Positions 1-7,608 of a DNA stretch of 64,000 nt are shown piece after piece. This DNA comes from Bacteroidota bacterium (GTDB lineage Bacteria > Bacteroidota > Bacteroidia > Bacteroidales > JAAUTT01). The notes beneath the pieces are model-generated. The model was not told the origin of the DNA and searched no databases. It saw only the letters and a program-made list of their open reading frames with translations. The DNA lies in assembly GCA_023429135.1 (NCBI GenBank), contig JAEYWD010000119.1, positions 44,925-108,924 on the forward strand, in the 5' to 3' direction. Position 1 is the first letter of the stretch; the number at the start of each line of letters is the position of its first letter. The position numbers and the translations under genes were made by a program.

Positions 1-1080
1 GTAATCATATTTTTCTTCATTGAAAGGATAATCCCAACAGCCAAGACTATGATAAATATTTCCACCAAAACCGGTTTTAAATTTGTATAAACCGTATAAA
101 GGATGTGACCTGTCGGCATTTGGTGCAACTCCGAACATATCATATTCCGTACATCCTTTTTCTTTCGAAATTTTAATTGCTTCCCATTGCAAAGCATAGG
201 GCGCCATAAGATTCCGGCTCCTGCTTGATGACGCGCCGTACAGATATGCCCCTCGGTTACCCGAAACAATCAGAAACATCGAGGCTAAAGGAACTTTGTC
301 CTGCTCGGCAATAAGTAATTGAACTTCAGCGGGCGACTTTGTGTTGTCGGCCTTTGCGGTCAATAATGCTTCAAAATATTTGATGTCGTTTAGGTATATT
401 TTATTCCGCAGCGCAGTTTCCTTGTACAAACTATACCAGATATCAAGACTTTCGATATTTGCTCTTTTAACATTTACACCTTTGCGGTGCGAAAGATGTA
501 TATTATATCTTGTTTTAGGTTTCATCCTGTTAAGAATAATACTGATATCAGGTTGCAAGTTGAGAAATATGGTATTGGAGGGAAGAATGTTCGTATAAGC
601 TTTCCTGAAATTTTTATTGTATGTATTATAATTAAACCTTATTTCCTGAGAATATTCGGGCGGCTCTCCCAGCCATTTTCCTTCACAACCATAAAAGCTG
701 TCATCTTTTACCCAATACGATTCCCAACACAGATCATATCTGATCATTATGCAGTTTTTCGGTAAATAAGACCGCAAACTTTCAGATAATTCTTCAAGAA
801 AGCTTGCTTGGAATTCCTGGACAGGTTCTAATTCCGGGCCATATGGAACATAAGCAATACATTCTGTTTTATTAATTTGTCGTATAATCACAAGTACATC
901 CGAATTTATTACATAATCCGAAGTTACATTGTAATATAGGCTTCTTCTGCTCGCTTCAAAATTAAGAGCAATCGTATTTAACCCTAATTTTTTCTTTACA
1001 ACCGACCAGAAAGCTGTTTGTTGTACAATAGGAGTATTATTGAGTTCAGCTACGTCTTTCTTGTATAAATTTGTTATCAT
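1..1080 (-). CDS. FemAB-family aminoacyltransferase (GNAT fold), partial
   Basis: A minus-strand frame opens with ATG at 1080 and stays open for 360 codons to the window edge, so the C-terminus is missing. The late part has the family's typical block: EYDMFGVAPN near residue 312 followed by YKFKTGFGG near residue 332. FemA/FemB/FemX-type enzymes transfer an aminoacyl group from aminoacyl-tRNA onto lipid II or peptidoglycan in the cytoplasm; in Bacteroidota the substrate is usually unknown. The gene starts 17 bp after the stop of the upstream 245-aa gene and probably shares its transcript. The family call is firm; the substrate is not. Confidence 0.82.
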   Translation of the reverse strand, partial: MITNLYKKDVAELNNTPIVQQTAFWSVVKKKLGLNTIALNFEASRRSLYYNVTSDYVINSDVLVIIRQINKTECIAYVPYGPELEPVQEFQASFLEELSESLRSYLPKNCIMIRYDLCWESYWVKDDSFYGCEGKWLGEPPEYSQEIRFNYNTYNKNFRKAYTNILPSNTIFLNLQPDISIILNRMKPKTRYNIHLSHRKGVNVKRANIESLDIWYSLYKETALRNKIYLNDIKYFEALLTAKADNTKSPAEVQLLIAEQDKVPLASMFLIVSGNRGAYLYGASSSRSRNLMAPYALQWEAIKISKEKGCTEYDMFGVAPNADRSHPLYGLYKFKTGFGGNIYHSLGCWDYPFNEEKYDY

Positions 1081-1097
1081 TTCGCATTAAATCTTTA

Positions 1098-1835
1098 CTA
1101 CATTACTTCAAATTGTTTGCGGAAATTCACGGCATGTATGGCAGCTTCAAGAACGCATGGGTACACCTCTGCCCGTTTACATAACAGTTGAACGCCATCT
1201 GAAACAAAATGATAGAAATCACGATCCTGGAGTGCCAGCGGTGATAATTTCACTGGAAATCCAAAGTCGTTTAACCAGTCCGAAACCGTTAAATCAATAG
1301 GTATTTCAAATTTTGTCAACCCCAACGTTTGAAGAAAAACACGGGCTTCACATGCGTCGAAACCTTTAAACATTGTGTCAATGTAATCAGCTATTTCTCT
1401 TTCGGCCTTTTTACTTTCTTTTATGCACAACTTCCTGATAAGCCTGTCTACCAATTCCCAATTTGAAGATTCCAGCAAATCAAAATTATAAGCAAAATAC
1501 TCCGGCATTTTTTTTAGATCTAATGCTAATCCATGATTTTTTAAGGTCTCTGAAGCATAGCTCTTTATATCCTGAATATCCTTAATTGTTAAATACTGGA
1601 AATTGTAACGAGCGGAGGTAGTTATCGAGTCAATATGTAAATAATTATCTGGCTTTAGACTTGACAATAGCAGGCTGTGTAACAGCGAATATAGTATCGT
1701 GTCTCTGTTTATCAGTAAACCCTGGTAATTAATATTTCGGGCAATACGATTTGCTATATATTCACCTGATTGCTGGTTTACAAAATCAGCAATCTTTCTT
1801 ATATCATCTTCATTAATATTCCAATCTATTTTCAT
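1098..1835 (-). CDS. Hypothetical protein, possibly HhH-GPD DNA-glycosylase-like
   Basis: A 245-aa soluble, mostly helical protein with no signal peptide. The stretch ARVFLQTLGL followed by IPIDLTVSDWL (about residues 160-190) resembles the end of a helix-hairpin-helix and the PVD loop of HhH-GPD DNA glycosylases of the archaeal 8-oxoguanine (AGOG) type, and the length fits. The position where I would expect the catalytic lysine reads FDACEAR, a Cys, so either the catalytic residue is lost or my alignment is wrong. It sits just upstream of the FemAB gene on the same strand. The call as a real gene is strong; the function is a guess. Confidence 0.6.
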   Translation of the reverse strand: MKIDWNINEDDIRKIADFVNQQSGEYIANRIARNINYQGLLINRDTILYSLLHSLLLSSLKPDNYLHIDSITTSARYNFQYLTIKDIQDIKSYASETLKNHGLALDLKKMPEYFAYNFDLLESSNWELVDRLIRKLCIKESKKAEREIADYIDTMFKGFDACEARVFLQTLGLTKFEIPIDLTVSDWLNDFGFPVKLSPLALQDRDFYHFVSDGVQLLCKRAEVYPCVLEAAIHAVNFRKQFEVM

Positions 1836-1872
1836 TTTTTTATCTAATTATATTAACATATAAATAATTTCT

Positions 1873-2268
1873 TCAGATCCATTTTAATGCAGCTTTCAAA
1901 GAAGAAAAAATTTCACATATTATATTTTTTTCTTCATAGCATTTAAATAAGGTTGCCCAAACTACTTGTTTAGGAGTTTGAGTAATTAATGCAATCTTCT
2001 TTGTTCGTGAAGGATTGGTAAATGATCGTAATATTTTAAAGTATAACTTAATTTGCTTATGAGTTCTTTTAGTAATAATAATTTCTGAATTCCTTAAATC
2101 TATAATTAAGTTAAGATCTGGGTCTAATGTACCTCCTTTTATATCAATACTATTAAATTCAACAAATTCATCAATTTTATATATGTTTTCATTTAACTCA
2201 TATACATAGTATTTATCTTTAATCACATGATATTTTAAATGTTTATTCATTTTAATTGCATACAACAA
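1873..2268 (-). CDS. Small SpoIIAA/STAS-like hypothetical protein
   Basis: A 131-aa soluble protein. An N-terminal beta-rich half is followed by LNLIIDLRNSEI, then a helix, then KIALITQTPKQ and a C-terminal helix ending FSSLKAALKWI. This alternation matches small STAS/SpoIIAA-like proteins of Bacteroidota, often annotated only as hypothetical; they are presumed phosphorylation or ligand-binding modules. The start could be M1 or M7 (MNKHLKYHV). The neighbours on the same strand are separated by 37 bp (downstream) and by a terminator (upstream), so it may be its own unit. Base composition is unusually AT-rich even for this window. Confidence 0.6.
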   Translation of the reverse strand: MLYAIKMNKHLKYHVIKDKYYVYELNENIYKIDEFVEFNSIDIKGGTLDPDLNLIIDLRNSEIIITKRTHKQIKLYFKILRSFTNPSRTKKIALITQTPKQVVWATLFKCYEEKNIICEIFSSLKAALKWI

Positions 2269-2331
2269 TAGCGCCTTACAAATAACGATACAGTATTATA
2301 TTTCTCTCAACATAATTACTATTCTATTATA

Positions 2332-2361
2332 TCAAAAGCCGGAAATGATCCCGGCTTTTGA
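2332..2361 (-). terminator. Stem-loop terminator after the GreA-like/winged-helix operon
   Basis: A perfect 11-bp inverted repeat (TCAAAAGCCGG at 2332-2342, complement at 2351-2361) with an 8-nt loop lies 30 bp beyond the stop of the winged-helix gene. It lacks a long T run on the minus strand, so termination strength is uncertain. Confidence 0.6.
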
Positions 2362-2391
2362 ATTGACCTATATAAACCTAAACATGAAAAG

Positions 2392-2595
2392 TTAACTTGT
2401 TATGCATACTGCTAGCTCCTTTTCCATTTCAATAAATTGTATTTTATTTTCTCTCGCCAACCACCCTAACGCAAGGTATATATCCTTAATATCTTTCTTT
2501 GTTGCTTTTTTTAGATCAACAATCTTAACATTTCCCTTTTCATTTAAAAGCTGCCAAATTATTCCGGCATCGCTTCCTATTTTTCCTTTTTCCAT
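2392..2595 (-). CDS. Winged-helix domain protein (DUF2582 type)
   Basis: A 67-aa protein that is a single small winged-helix domain: GIIWQLLNEKG, then VDLKKATKKDIKDIYLALGWLARENKI, then a short beta wing. This matches the DUF2582 (PF10771) family of small Bacteroidota winged-helix proteins, probably DNA- or protein-binding. It lies 15 bp after the GreA-like gene at 2611, so the two are cotranscribed. A close paralogue in the same relative position is present at 11732-11935; both keep the LYLALGWLA-type core, which supports a conserved partnership with the GreA-like proteins. Function is unknown. Confidence 0.75.
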   Translation of the reverse strand: MEKGKIGSDAGIIWQLLNEKGNVKIVDLKKATKKDIKDIYLALGWLARENKIQFIEMEKELAVCITS

Positions 2596-2610
2596 GATAA
2601 TGAACTTAAG

Positions 2611-3069
2611 TTAATTAATGCTCAATATTTGTAATTGAATTTTCCTGTTTCCTTCGAAACAATCTATTGTTGTTCCTGATTTTTGTGCAAAGAGTGCCAT
2701 TCCAACAGCCGAAAATACTGATAACTTCAAATTTCTTAATTGCTCTTGGTTGGGGTACACTAACTGGATGTGAAGAATTTCTCCGGTTAAAATATTTTTA
2801 AATGTTACATGCGAACCCATTATTACAATATCATTCGGTATTTCGCCGTCCTTCTTCCTTATCGCTCGCCCGATTTCATATTTGAAAAGCAGGTACGATG
2901 AATTAGTGCTAAAAGGATATTTCTTTTCAAAATACTTGAAAACCAAGTTTAAATTCTTATAATCCGTTTCTGTTATCATCCTTCTTTTCAGAAATAAGGT
3001 CTTAAACCAGTAAATTGTATAAATCTGTTTTTTTACAAGTTGAAGTAACCTATAATAAATCCTCTCCAT
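2611..3069 (-). CDS. GreA/Rnk-like C-terminal-domain protein (divergent)
   Basis: A 152-aa protein. The C-terminal half (about residues 75-150) has the FKBP-like GreA/GreB/Rnk fold signature: GSHVTFKNI, IQLVYPNQEQ, SVFSAVGMALFAQKSGTTI. The N-terminus is not the long acidic coiled coil of true GreA, so it would not be expected to insert into the RNA polymerase secondary channel as a cleavage factor; Rnk-like proteins bind RNA polymerase without that activity. Its start overlaps the end of the next upstream gene by 20 bp (3050-3069), indicating translational coupling. It is more divergent than its neighbour: the usual SPLG motif reads SAVG. Confidence 0.72.
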   Translation of the reverse strand: MERIYYRLLQLVKKQIYTIYWFKTLFLKRRMITETDYKNLNLVFKYFEKKYPFSTNSSYLLFKYEIGRAIRKKDGEIPNDIVIMGSHVTFKNILTGEILHIQLVYPNQEQLRNLKLSVFSAVGMALFAQKSGTTIDCFEGNRKIQLQILSIN

Positions 3070-3496
3070 TAGCTTCCGGTTGATAGATCACCTTTTCGAT
3101 TTGTACTCTTTGTTCTCCTTTCGGAGCCTTAAAAGTAACAATGTCTCCGGCCCTGTACCCTAATAAGGCACAGCCCAGCGGCGAAAGCACGGAAATCAGT
3201 CCCTTCGGGAAATTAGCATTTTGAGGATATACCAACCTCAATTCCATTGATTTGCTGCTATCCAGAAAAACAACATTCATCACTGAATTCATGGTTACGA
3301 AGTCAGGAGTTATTGACTTCGAATCAACTTTTATGGCTTTCTTTAATTCAAGACCAAGAAATTTTAGATACGCTGCATCCACGTTCCTGTTATCGCGTAA
3401 ATTCTGGATTAGATTATTCAGCCTTAAATAATCCAATTGCGTTACTGTTATTGTAACATCCTTTTCTAAGATATCTGCTTTTCTTGCCATACTCAT
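3050..3496 (-). CDS. GreA/GreB/Rnk-family protein
   Basis: A 148-aa protein with a short N-terminal helical part and a C-terminal GreA/Rnk FKBP-like domain: VTMNSVMNVVF, LRLVYPQNA, ISVLSPLGCALLGYRAGD and the tail VIYQPEANG. The SPLG-x-ALLG block is the hallmark of this family, which binds RNA polymerase. It is the first gene of a three-gene operon with the GreA-like gene at 2611 and the winged-helix gene at 2392. The start may be M1 (3496) or M3 (MARKADIL). It is divergent from the MarR gene across a 158-bp region with nested palindromes, suggesting shared control. The paralogue at 11288 ends in nearly the same residues. Confidence 0.82.
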   Translation of the reverse strand: MSMARKADILEKDVTITVTQLDYLRLNNLIQNLRDNRNVDAAYLKFLGLELKKAIKVDSKSITPDFVTMNSVMNVVFLDSSKSMELRLVYPQNANFPKGLISVLSPLGCALLGYRAGDIVTFKAPKGEQRVQIEKVIYQPEANGEDLL

Positions 3497-3572
3497 TATA
3501 TTTTGTAACCGGAACTGCTTATTCCCGGTTAAACTTTTATTTAGCTATTTTTACTTTTTTATAAAAAACTTA

Positions 3573-3620
3573 AATCCGACACAAAAATAAAACGAATACG
3601 TTTTATATTTGCATCGGATT
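3573..3620. promoter_or_regulatory. Nested palindromic operator with promoter -7 box
   Basis: Two inverted repeats share one centre: AATCCGA (3573-3579) with TCGGATT (3614-3620), and inside it ATAAAACG (3587-3594) with CGTTTTAT (3599-3606). A TATATTTG -7 box (3604-3611, plus strand) overlaps both, so a bound repressor would block the MarR gene promoter. This is a likely MarR autoregulatory site in the divergent region; binding is inferred. Confidence 0.55.
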
Positions 3621-3654
3621 CGATACAAAGGTATAAACTTTTTTTAAATAAAAA

Positions 3655-4353
3655 ATGGGTGGCAAGTATAATTCAATAAAAAGGTTAATAGAGCTTTGGG
3701 ATGCCTATGAGGAAGAGACCAACCAACAGGAATTACTTGAATTCGCCGATTGGTTAATTTCAAAACTGAAAGAAAAGCCGGAACTCAATGTAAAATACAA
3801 CCGGAAAATGAATAAAAATGATGAGTCTCATAATTCATTATTATTTAAAAATATGGACGAGCCATCACGGTTTCTGGAATATACTTCAAGAATTTCCCGG
3901 CTACACGATTTTTACATCAAGAAATTTTTTACCGACTTGCCTATAAACAACAGGCTCGAATATCTTTTCCTATATTCTGTTAATGCTAAGAAAGAAGCAA
4001 AGAAAACAGAATTGATCAATATGCACCTGGTTGATTATACAACAGGAATGGATACAATAAAAAGGTTGGTAAATAATAATTTACTCGCAGAAACCCCGGA
4101 TGAATCTGATAAACGCGCAAAATTATTGGTGATAACTGATAATGGTAAGCGTTTGCTTGAACAAGCGGGCAAGAAAATTACAGATGAAATTCAAATGTTT
4201 CTCTCTTGCATAAGTTCGAATAAATGGAAAAAGACCATTTCGGTCTTTGAGGAGATTAACGATTTTCACTCAGAGATCTATCGCACCCACAACGACAAAA
4301 CACCCGCCGAACTATTAAACCTGATGGATTCTTTGAAGCATTTATACAGGTAG
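3655..4353 (+). CDS. MarR-family transcriptional regulator
   Basis: A 232-aa winged-helix regulator. The DNA-binding part lies around residues 95-165, with the recognition helix region DYTTGMDTIKRLVNNNLL and the wing DKRAKLLVITDNGKRLL, which is the characteristic MarR wing with its basic residue. About 60 N-terminal residues precede the fold, making the protein longer than the usual 140-180 aa. It is divergent from the GreA-like operon and its own promoter is overlapped by a nested palindrome, so autoregulation is likely. The ligand is unknown. A start at 3655 (ATG) fits a -7 box at 3604. Confidence 0.82.
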   Translation: MGGKYNSIKRLIELWDAYEEETNQQELLEFADWLISKLKEKPELNVKYNRKMNKNDESHNSLLFKNMDEPSRFLEYTSRISRLHDFYIKKFFTDLPINNRLEYLFLYSVNAKKEAKKTELINMHLVDYTTGMDTIKRLVNNNLLAETPDESDKRAKLLVITDNGKRLLEQAGKKITDEIQMFLSCISSNKWKKTISVFEEINDFHSEIYRTHNDKTPAELLNLMDSLKHLYR

Positions 4354-4455
4354 TATAAAGTTTAAAATGCAGCAAGATTTAACACCAATCAGCACTATAT
4401 AACCATCCTGCTAATTATTTGTTAATGTTCTATTAAATTGAATATTTGCCCAGAA

Positions 4456-4803
4456 ATGTTTACAAAAAGAAGAATCTATGACCCGGAAGATCCAGAGGAA
4501 AAGTATACCGTACTAGTAGACCGGCTTTGGCCTCGTGGAATATCGAAGGAGCAGGCAAACTGGAACGAATGGATGAAGGAAATATCCCCCAGTGAAGATT
4601 TGCGAAAATGGTTTGGTCATGATCCTAATAAATGGCTTCAATTCAGTAAAAAATACAAAGAAGAATTATCCGGTAAGCAAAATGAATTGACAAAATTGGC
4701 GGAGCTCCAAAAGAAATATGGTACCATAACCCTGCTGTTTGCAGCTAAAGACACAGAACGAAACAATGCAACCGTATTGAAGGAATATCTGGAGTCGCTT
4801 TAA
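4456..4803 (+). CDS. DUF488 family protein
   Basis: A roughly 115-aa protein with the DUF488 signatures KRRIYDPED, VLVDRLWPRGISKE and LLFAAKDTERNNA. DUF488 proteins are small, widely distributed and of unknown biochemical function; some are linked to nitrogen oxide or metal metabolism only by neighbourhood. I chose the ATG at 4456 because family members start a few residues before the KRIYDP motif; a TTG at 4438 in the same frame would add six residues. It is convergent with the nirK operon and separated from it by a bidirectional hairpin. Confidence 0.82.
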   Translation: MFTKRRIYDPEDPEEKYTVLVDRLWPRGISKEQANWNEWMKEISPSEDLRKWFGHDPNKWLQFSKKYKEELSGKQNELTKLAELQKKYGTITLLFAAKDTERNNATVLKEYLESL

Positions 4804-4817
4804 ACCGTTGCTTTTAG

Positions 4818-4846
4818 AGAGGGGGATAAATAGAACGTCCCCCTCT
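4818..4846. terminator. Bidirectional hairpin terminator
   Basis: A 9-bp perfect inverted repeat (AGAGGGGGA at 4818-4826, TCCCCCTCT at 4838-4846) lies between the convergent DUF488 and nirK genes. Confidence 0.65.
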
Positions 4847-4879
4847 GTAGAAACAAACATGATAAAATATCCCTATTGC

Positions 4880-5989
4880 TTATTTACCAATCGGCCCCGG
4901 TTCTTTTACCTTTTTCATAAGATTGTCGTTCCATTCGCCTGACACCTTTATTTCCGCTATGGCACCTAATGTAAAAGCCTCAATTAAATTGTGGTTTAGG
5001 TAAACATACATTCCAGGCTGCCGGAACTGGTATAAGGCAGCCACAGCCGATCCACCTGCAACCGGCCATGTTTCATAGTTTGTCACCGGTTTATCGTTAA
5101 ATGAGCCACCAGGCCAAAATAAGTCAGCATGACCACCCACTATGTGAATTCTCGTATCTCTGTTTGCCTGCGAGGTGATAAACAAAACTTTTTCTCCTAC
5201 ATCTACCTGCAAAGCGTTACTTCCCGTTAAAGAATTTTCCATGCCATTAAATACCAGATGGCTTGGGATAAGACTTTTCATTTTCGCGGTAAGATCTCCA
5301 AAGCCGGCAGCGGGTGAGTCGTATTCTTTATATTTTCCGTTTTCTTCTTTGGTCAGATAGAAATCCTGTTCGCTAATGTAAAAAGCTTTGTCGTACTTAA
5401 CAGGGTTTCCCAGCTCATCTTTGAGGCCTTCCCTGGGCAGAACCATAATGGCTCCGTTCATTCCCGATACAACATGCAAGGGGACCATAATTCCGCCCGG
5501 GGCGCAGTGGTAGACAAATACTCCGGGTTTTGTAGCTTTAAAAATAAAGGTAGCTTCTTCGCCCGGGTTAACAAGGCTTAGATCTCCTCCGCCCATCGCG
5601 CCGGTTGCTGCATGAAAATCAATATTGTGCGGCATCGAATTCTTGGCCGGATTCACCAAGGTTAGCTGAACATAATCATTTTGATGTACTACAATCATAG
5701 GCCCTGGAACAGTTCCGTTAAAAGTGAGCGCCCAGGTTTTCACGCCTGGAGCAATTTCAATGATTTTTTCGTCCACAACTAGCCTTACATCCACAATTAC
5801 TTCACTGTTCTTTTCAACTACCTGTTCATGCACAGGTAAGGCCGGAGGAGCTACCATTTCCTGTGTTATATGTTTCATGTTATCGGAAGAAGTGGTGCCG
5901 GTTTCCTTAAACACAGATGTTTGTTGATCCTTGTTGCTGCATCCTGCCGCAATAAAGAGTATTATGGAAACTATTACTATATGTTTCAT
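4880..5989 (-). CDS. nirK: Copper-containing nitrite reductase, lipoprotein form
   Basis: A 369-aa two-cupredoxin-domain enzyme reducing nitrite to nitric oxide at the cell surface or periplasm. The N-terminus has a lipoprotein signal with LFIAAGC (Cys 17). Copper ligands are visible: HNIDFH with the catalytic Asp/His, then YHCAPGG with the type-1 Cys and His, then PLHVVSGMNGAIMV with His and Met; the second domain carries HIVGGHADLFW and YLNHNLIEAF with the remaining His ligands. It is the last gene of a minus-strand operon with an Rrf2 regulator (47 bp upstream) and the RIC gene, so its NO product is paired with NO-damage repair. Confidence 0.92.
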   Translation of the reverse strand: MKHIVIVSIILFIAAGCSNKDQQTSVFKETGTTSSDNMKHITQEMVAPPALPVHEQVVEKNSEVIVDVRLVVDEKIIEIAPGVKTWALTFNGTVPGPMIVVHQNDYVQLTLVNPAKNSMPHNIDFHAATGAMGGGDLSLVNPGEEATFIFKATKPGVFVYHCAPGGIMVPLHVVSGMNGAIMVLPREGLKDELGNPVKYDKAFYISEQDFYLTKEENGKYKEYDSPAAGFGDLTAKMKSLIPSHLVFNGMENSLTGSNALQVDVGEKVLFITSQANRDTRIHIVGGHADLFWPGGSFNDKPVTNYETWPVAGGSAVAALYQFRQPGMYVYLNHNLIEAFTLGAIAEIKVSGEWNDNLMKKVKEPGPIGK

Positions 5990-6036
5990 ATCCTTAGTTT
6001 TTAGATTTATTTTTCAAACGTACTTTCATGCTTCGT

Positions 6037-6471
6037 TTATTTCCGGGTCAGTATTGCTTTATGATCAGTAATTTTGTTTGCAAGTGCCTGAACCGTTTTT
6101 TCCGAAACCATTTTAAAAAATGTTTCTCTTACTTTGGAGTAATCATCATGTAACGGGCATGGATTTTCGCTGTCGCACGACTTTAAGCCGAAACCGCAAC
6201 GCGAAAAAAATTTTTTACCTTCTAACAGGCTAACAATATCATATAATGGTAAAGGGTTCTCCGGCTTATCAAAAAAGAACCCTCCACCCCGGCCTTTCAT
6301 TGAAGATATAATACCATCGCGAGTTAAGGTGCGGAGTATTTTGGCTGTAAATTGTTCAGGCGAATCTATCTCCAGTGAAATCTCCTTAAAACCAGGCCTC
6401 TTTCCAGCCTGGTTCTGAAGATATATATATACCAGTGCCCTGATGGCATATTCCGTTGTCTTTCCCAGCAT
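6037..6471 (-). CDS. Rrf2-family Fe-S transcriptional regulator (NsrR-like)
   Basis: A 144-aa Rrf2 regulator. It starts with the typical TTEYAIRALVYIYLQ winged-helix and carries the wing RGGGFFFDKPENPLPLYDIV. A three-cysteine cluster (RCGFGLKSC...NPC, about residues 91-105) is the Fe-S ligand pattern of NsrR/IscR-type members that sense NO or cluster status. The start is 2 bp after the stop of the RIC gene and the nirK gene follows, so it probably regulates this operon from within. The sensed signal (NO) is inferred from the context. Confidence 0.85.
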   Translation of the reverse strand: MLGKTTEYAIRALVYIYLQNQAGKRPGFKEISLEIDSPEQFTAKILRTLTRDGIISSMKGRGGGFFFDKPENPLPLYDIVSLLEGKKFFSRCGFGLKSCDSENPCPLHDDYSKVRETFFKMVSEKTVQALANKITDHKAILTRK

Positions 6472-6473
6472 GG

Positions 6474-7496
6474 TTACTTTGCAAATTCGATTTTCGAACC
6501 AATTTCCATAATTACCACCGCCTTAAAGGTAGATATTATTGACAGGGTATGGTTTATCATAGCTGGTATAACAAAGGTATCACCTGCTTTTAACAAATCT
6601 TCACGGTTATCTATGTTAAGCACTGCACTGCCTTCCTGAACTATAATTACCGCTTCCCGTGTGCTGTAATGCAGGGGCATTTGCATCCCTTCGTTGCCTG
6701 TCACTTCCAGAACCTTCAAAGATGCTCCGTTTTGCAAGGTGACCAGTTTTGGATAATTTTCCCCGCCTGTTTCCCCGTAAAATTGCTTTTCTATTTCAAG
6801 GGCCGAGGGAAACAGAATATTATTTTCCAGGTGGATATGACGGTGTAAGTCCTGTTCAAAGTCCTTCAGTTCTTTAATGGTAACCTCGTATGTGGTACAT
6901 GCATCATCAGGCAGGGTGTAATTATCCGATAGTTTCGAAATTTCTGCAAACCTGTCGCCTTCATTCTGATGTTCGGCCATCATCATCGCAATGGGATTGG
7001 CTACAGAACCAAACGGCGCTTTAGGTAACGAAGAATGTGTTTTACGTGCAGCCTCAAGCCGTTTTATATAAGGAAACAGCATTAACTCCTCCTTTTGCAT
7101 GTGCATTGTAAGCTCTCCCGCCGAAATATGAAACAACCTTTGTATTTCAGCAAGCTCGGGATGGTTTGTCCCATGAACCTTGGCAATCTTTTCGAGATTC
7201 TTTTCCAAAAAAGGAACTTGTTCACGCACATAGGCATGATGCTTCTTTACAATGTGGTCGCTTAATTCTGCTAACGACAGACTGTTAATATATTCCGTAT
7301 CCTCATCGGGTTGTGCAGCTATATTGTTAAGTTGCGCGATAAGCTTCTCCTGGTTAAGTCCTTTTTCCTTGCAAGCATCGGTAATGGCTTTATTACCTCC
7401 GCAACAATAATCAATATTATGAGCCTGAAAAATCTGAGCAGTCTTATAATTCTTTTTTACTACGTCTTTTACAATGGTATCTTCAAGTATATTCAT
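6474..7496 (-). CDS. ric: Iron-sulfur cluster repair protein (RIC/ScdA/YtfE) fused to a cupin
   Basis: The first about 240 residues form a complete di-iron repair protein: an N-terminal ScdA domain with DYCCGGNKAI, then a hemerythrin-like domain with His/Glu ligands in KHHAYVREQVP, MHMQKEELMLFPYI, MMAEHQNEGDRF and HRHIHLENNILFP. RIC proteins repair NO- or oxidant-damaged iron centres in the cytoplasm. An additional C-terminal cupin (about 255-335) with LHYSTREAVIIVQEGSAVL and AGDTFVIPAMINHTL extends it to 340 aa, against a usual 220-250. It is the first gene of the ric-rrf2-nirK operon and divergent from metE. The fusion is read directly; the cupin ligand is unknown. Confidence 0.88.
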   Translation of the reverse strand: MNILEDTIVKDVVKKNYKTAQIFQAHNIDYCCGGNKAITDACKEKGLNQEKLIAQLNNIAAQPDEDTEYINSLSLAELSDHIVKKHHAYVREQVPFLEKNLEKIAKVHGTNHPELAEIQRLFHISAGELTMHMQKEELMLFPYIKRLEAARKTHSSLPKAPFGSVANPIAMMMAEHQNEGDRFAEISKLSDNYTLPDDACTTYEVTIKELKDFEQDLHRHIHLENNILFPSALEIEKQFYGETGGENYPKLVTLQNGASLKVLEVTGNEGMQMPLHYSTREAVIIVQEGSAVLNIDNREDLLKAGDTFVIPAMINHTLSIISTFKAVVIMEIGSKIEFAK

Positions 7497-7521
7497 AACT
7501 ACGTTTTTTGAATTTATAAGA

Positions 7522-7529
7522 CAAAATTA
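7522..7529 (-). promoter_or_regulatory. Promoter -7 box for the ric operon
   Basis: The minus strand reads TAATTTTG here, matching the Bacteroidota TAnnTTTG -7 element, 26 bp before the ric start codon. No clear -33 TTTG is seen. Confidence 0.45.
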
Positions 7530-7550
7530 CAAAATAAATGGATATAAAGG

Positions 7551-7579
7551 TCTTTTTATACATAAAAGATGTATCTTTG
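7551..7579 (+). promoter_or_regulatory. metE promoter -7 box with overlapping inverted repeats
   Basis: A TATCTTTG -7 box lies at 7572-7579. Overlapping it are AAAGAT-GT-ATCTTT (7565-7578), ATACAT-5-ATGTAT (7558-7574) and TCTTTT-7-AAAAGA (7551-7569). These could bind a regulator acting on metE, the divergent ric operon, or both. Confidence 0.45.
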
Positions 7580-7608
7580 TATGAAGAAACCAATAATTTT
7601 ATTTTGAT

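Noticed and set aside
341..765. Plus-strand frames opposite the FemAB gene
   Set aside because: Antisense frames over a clear coding region; not supported as genes.
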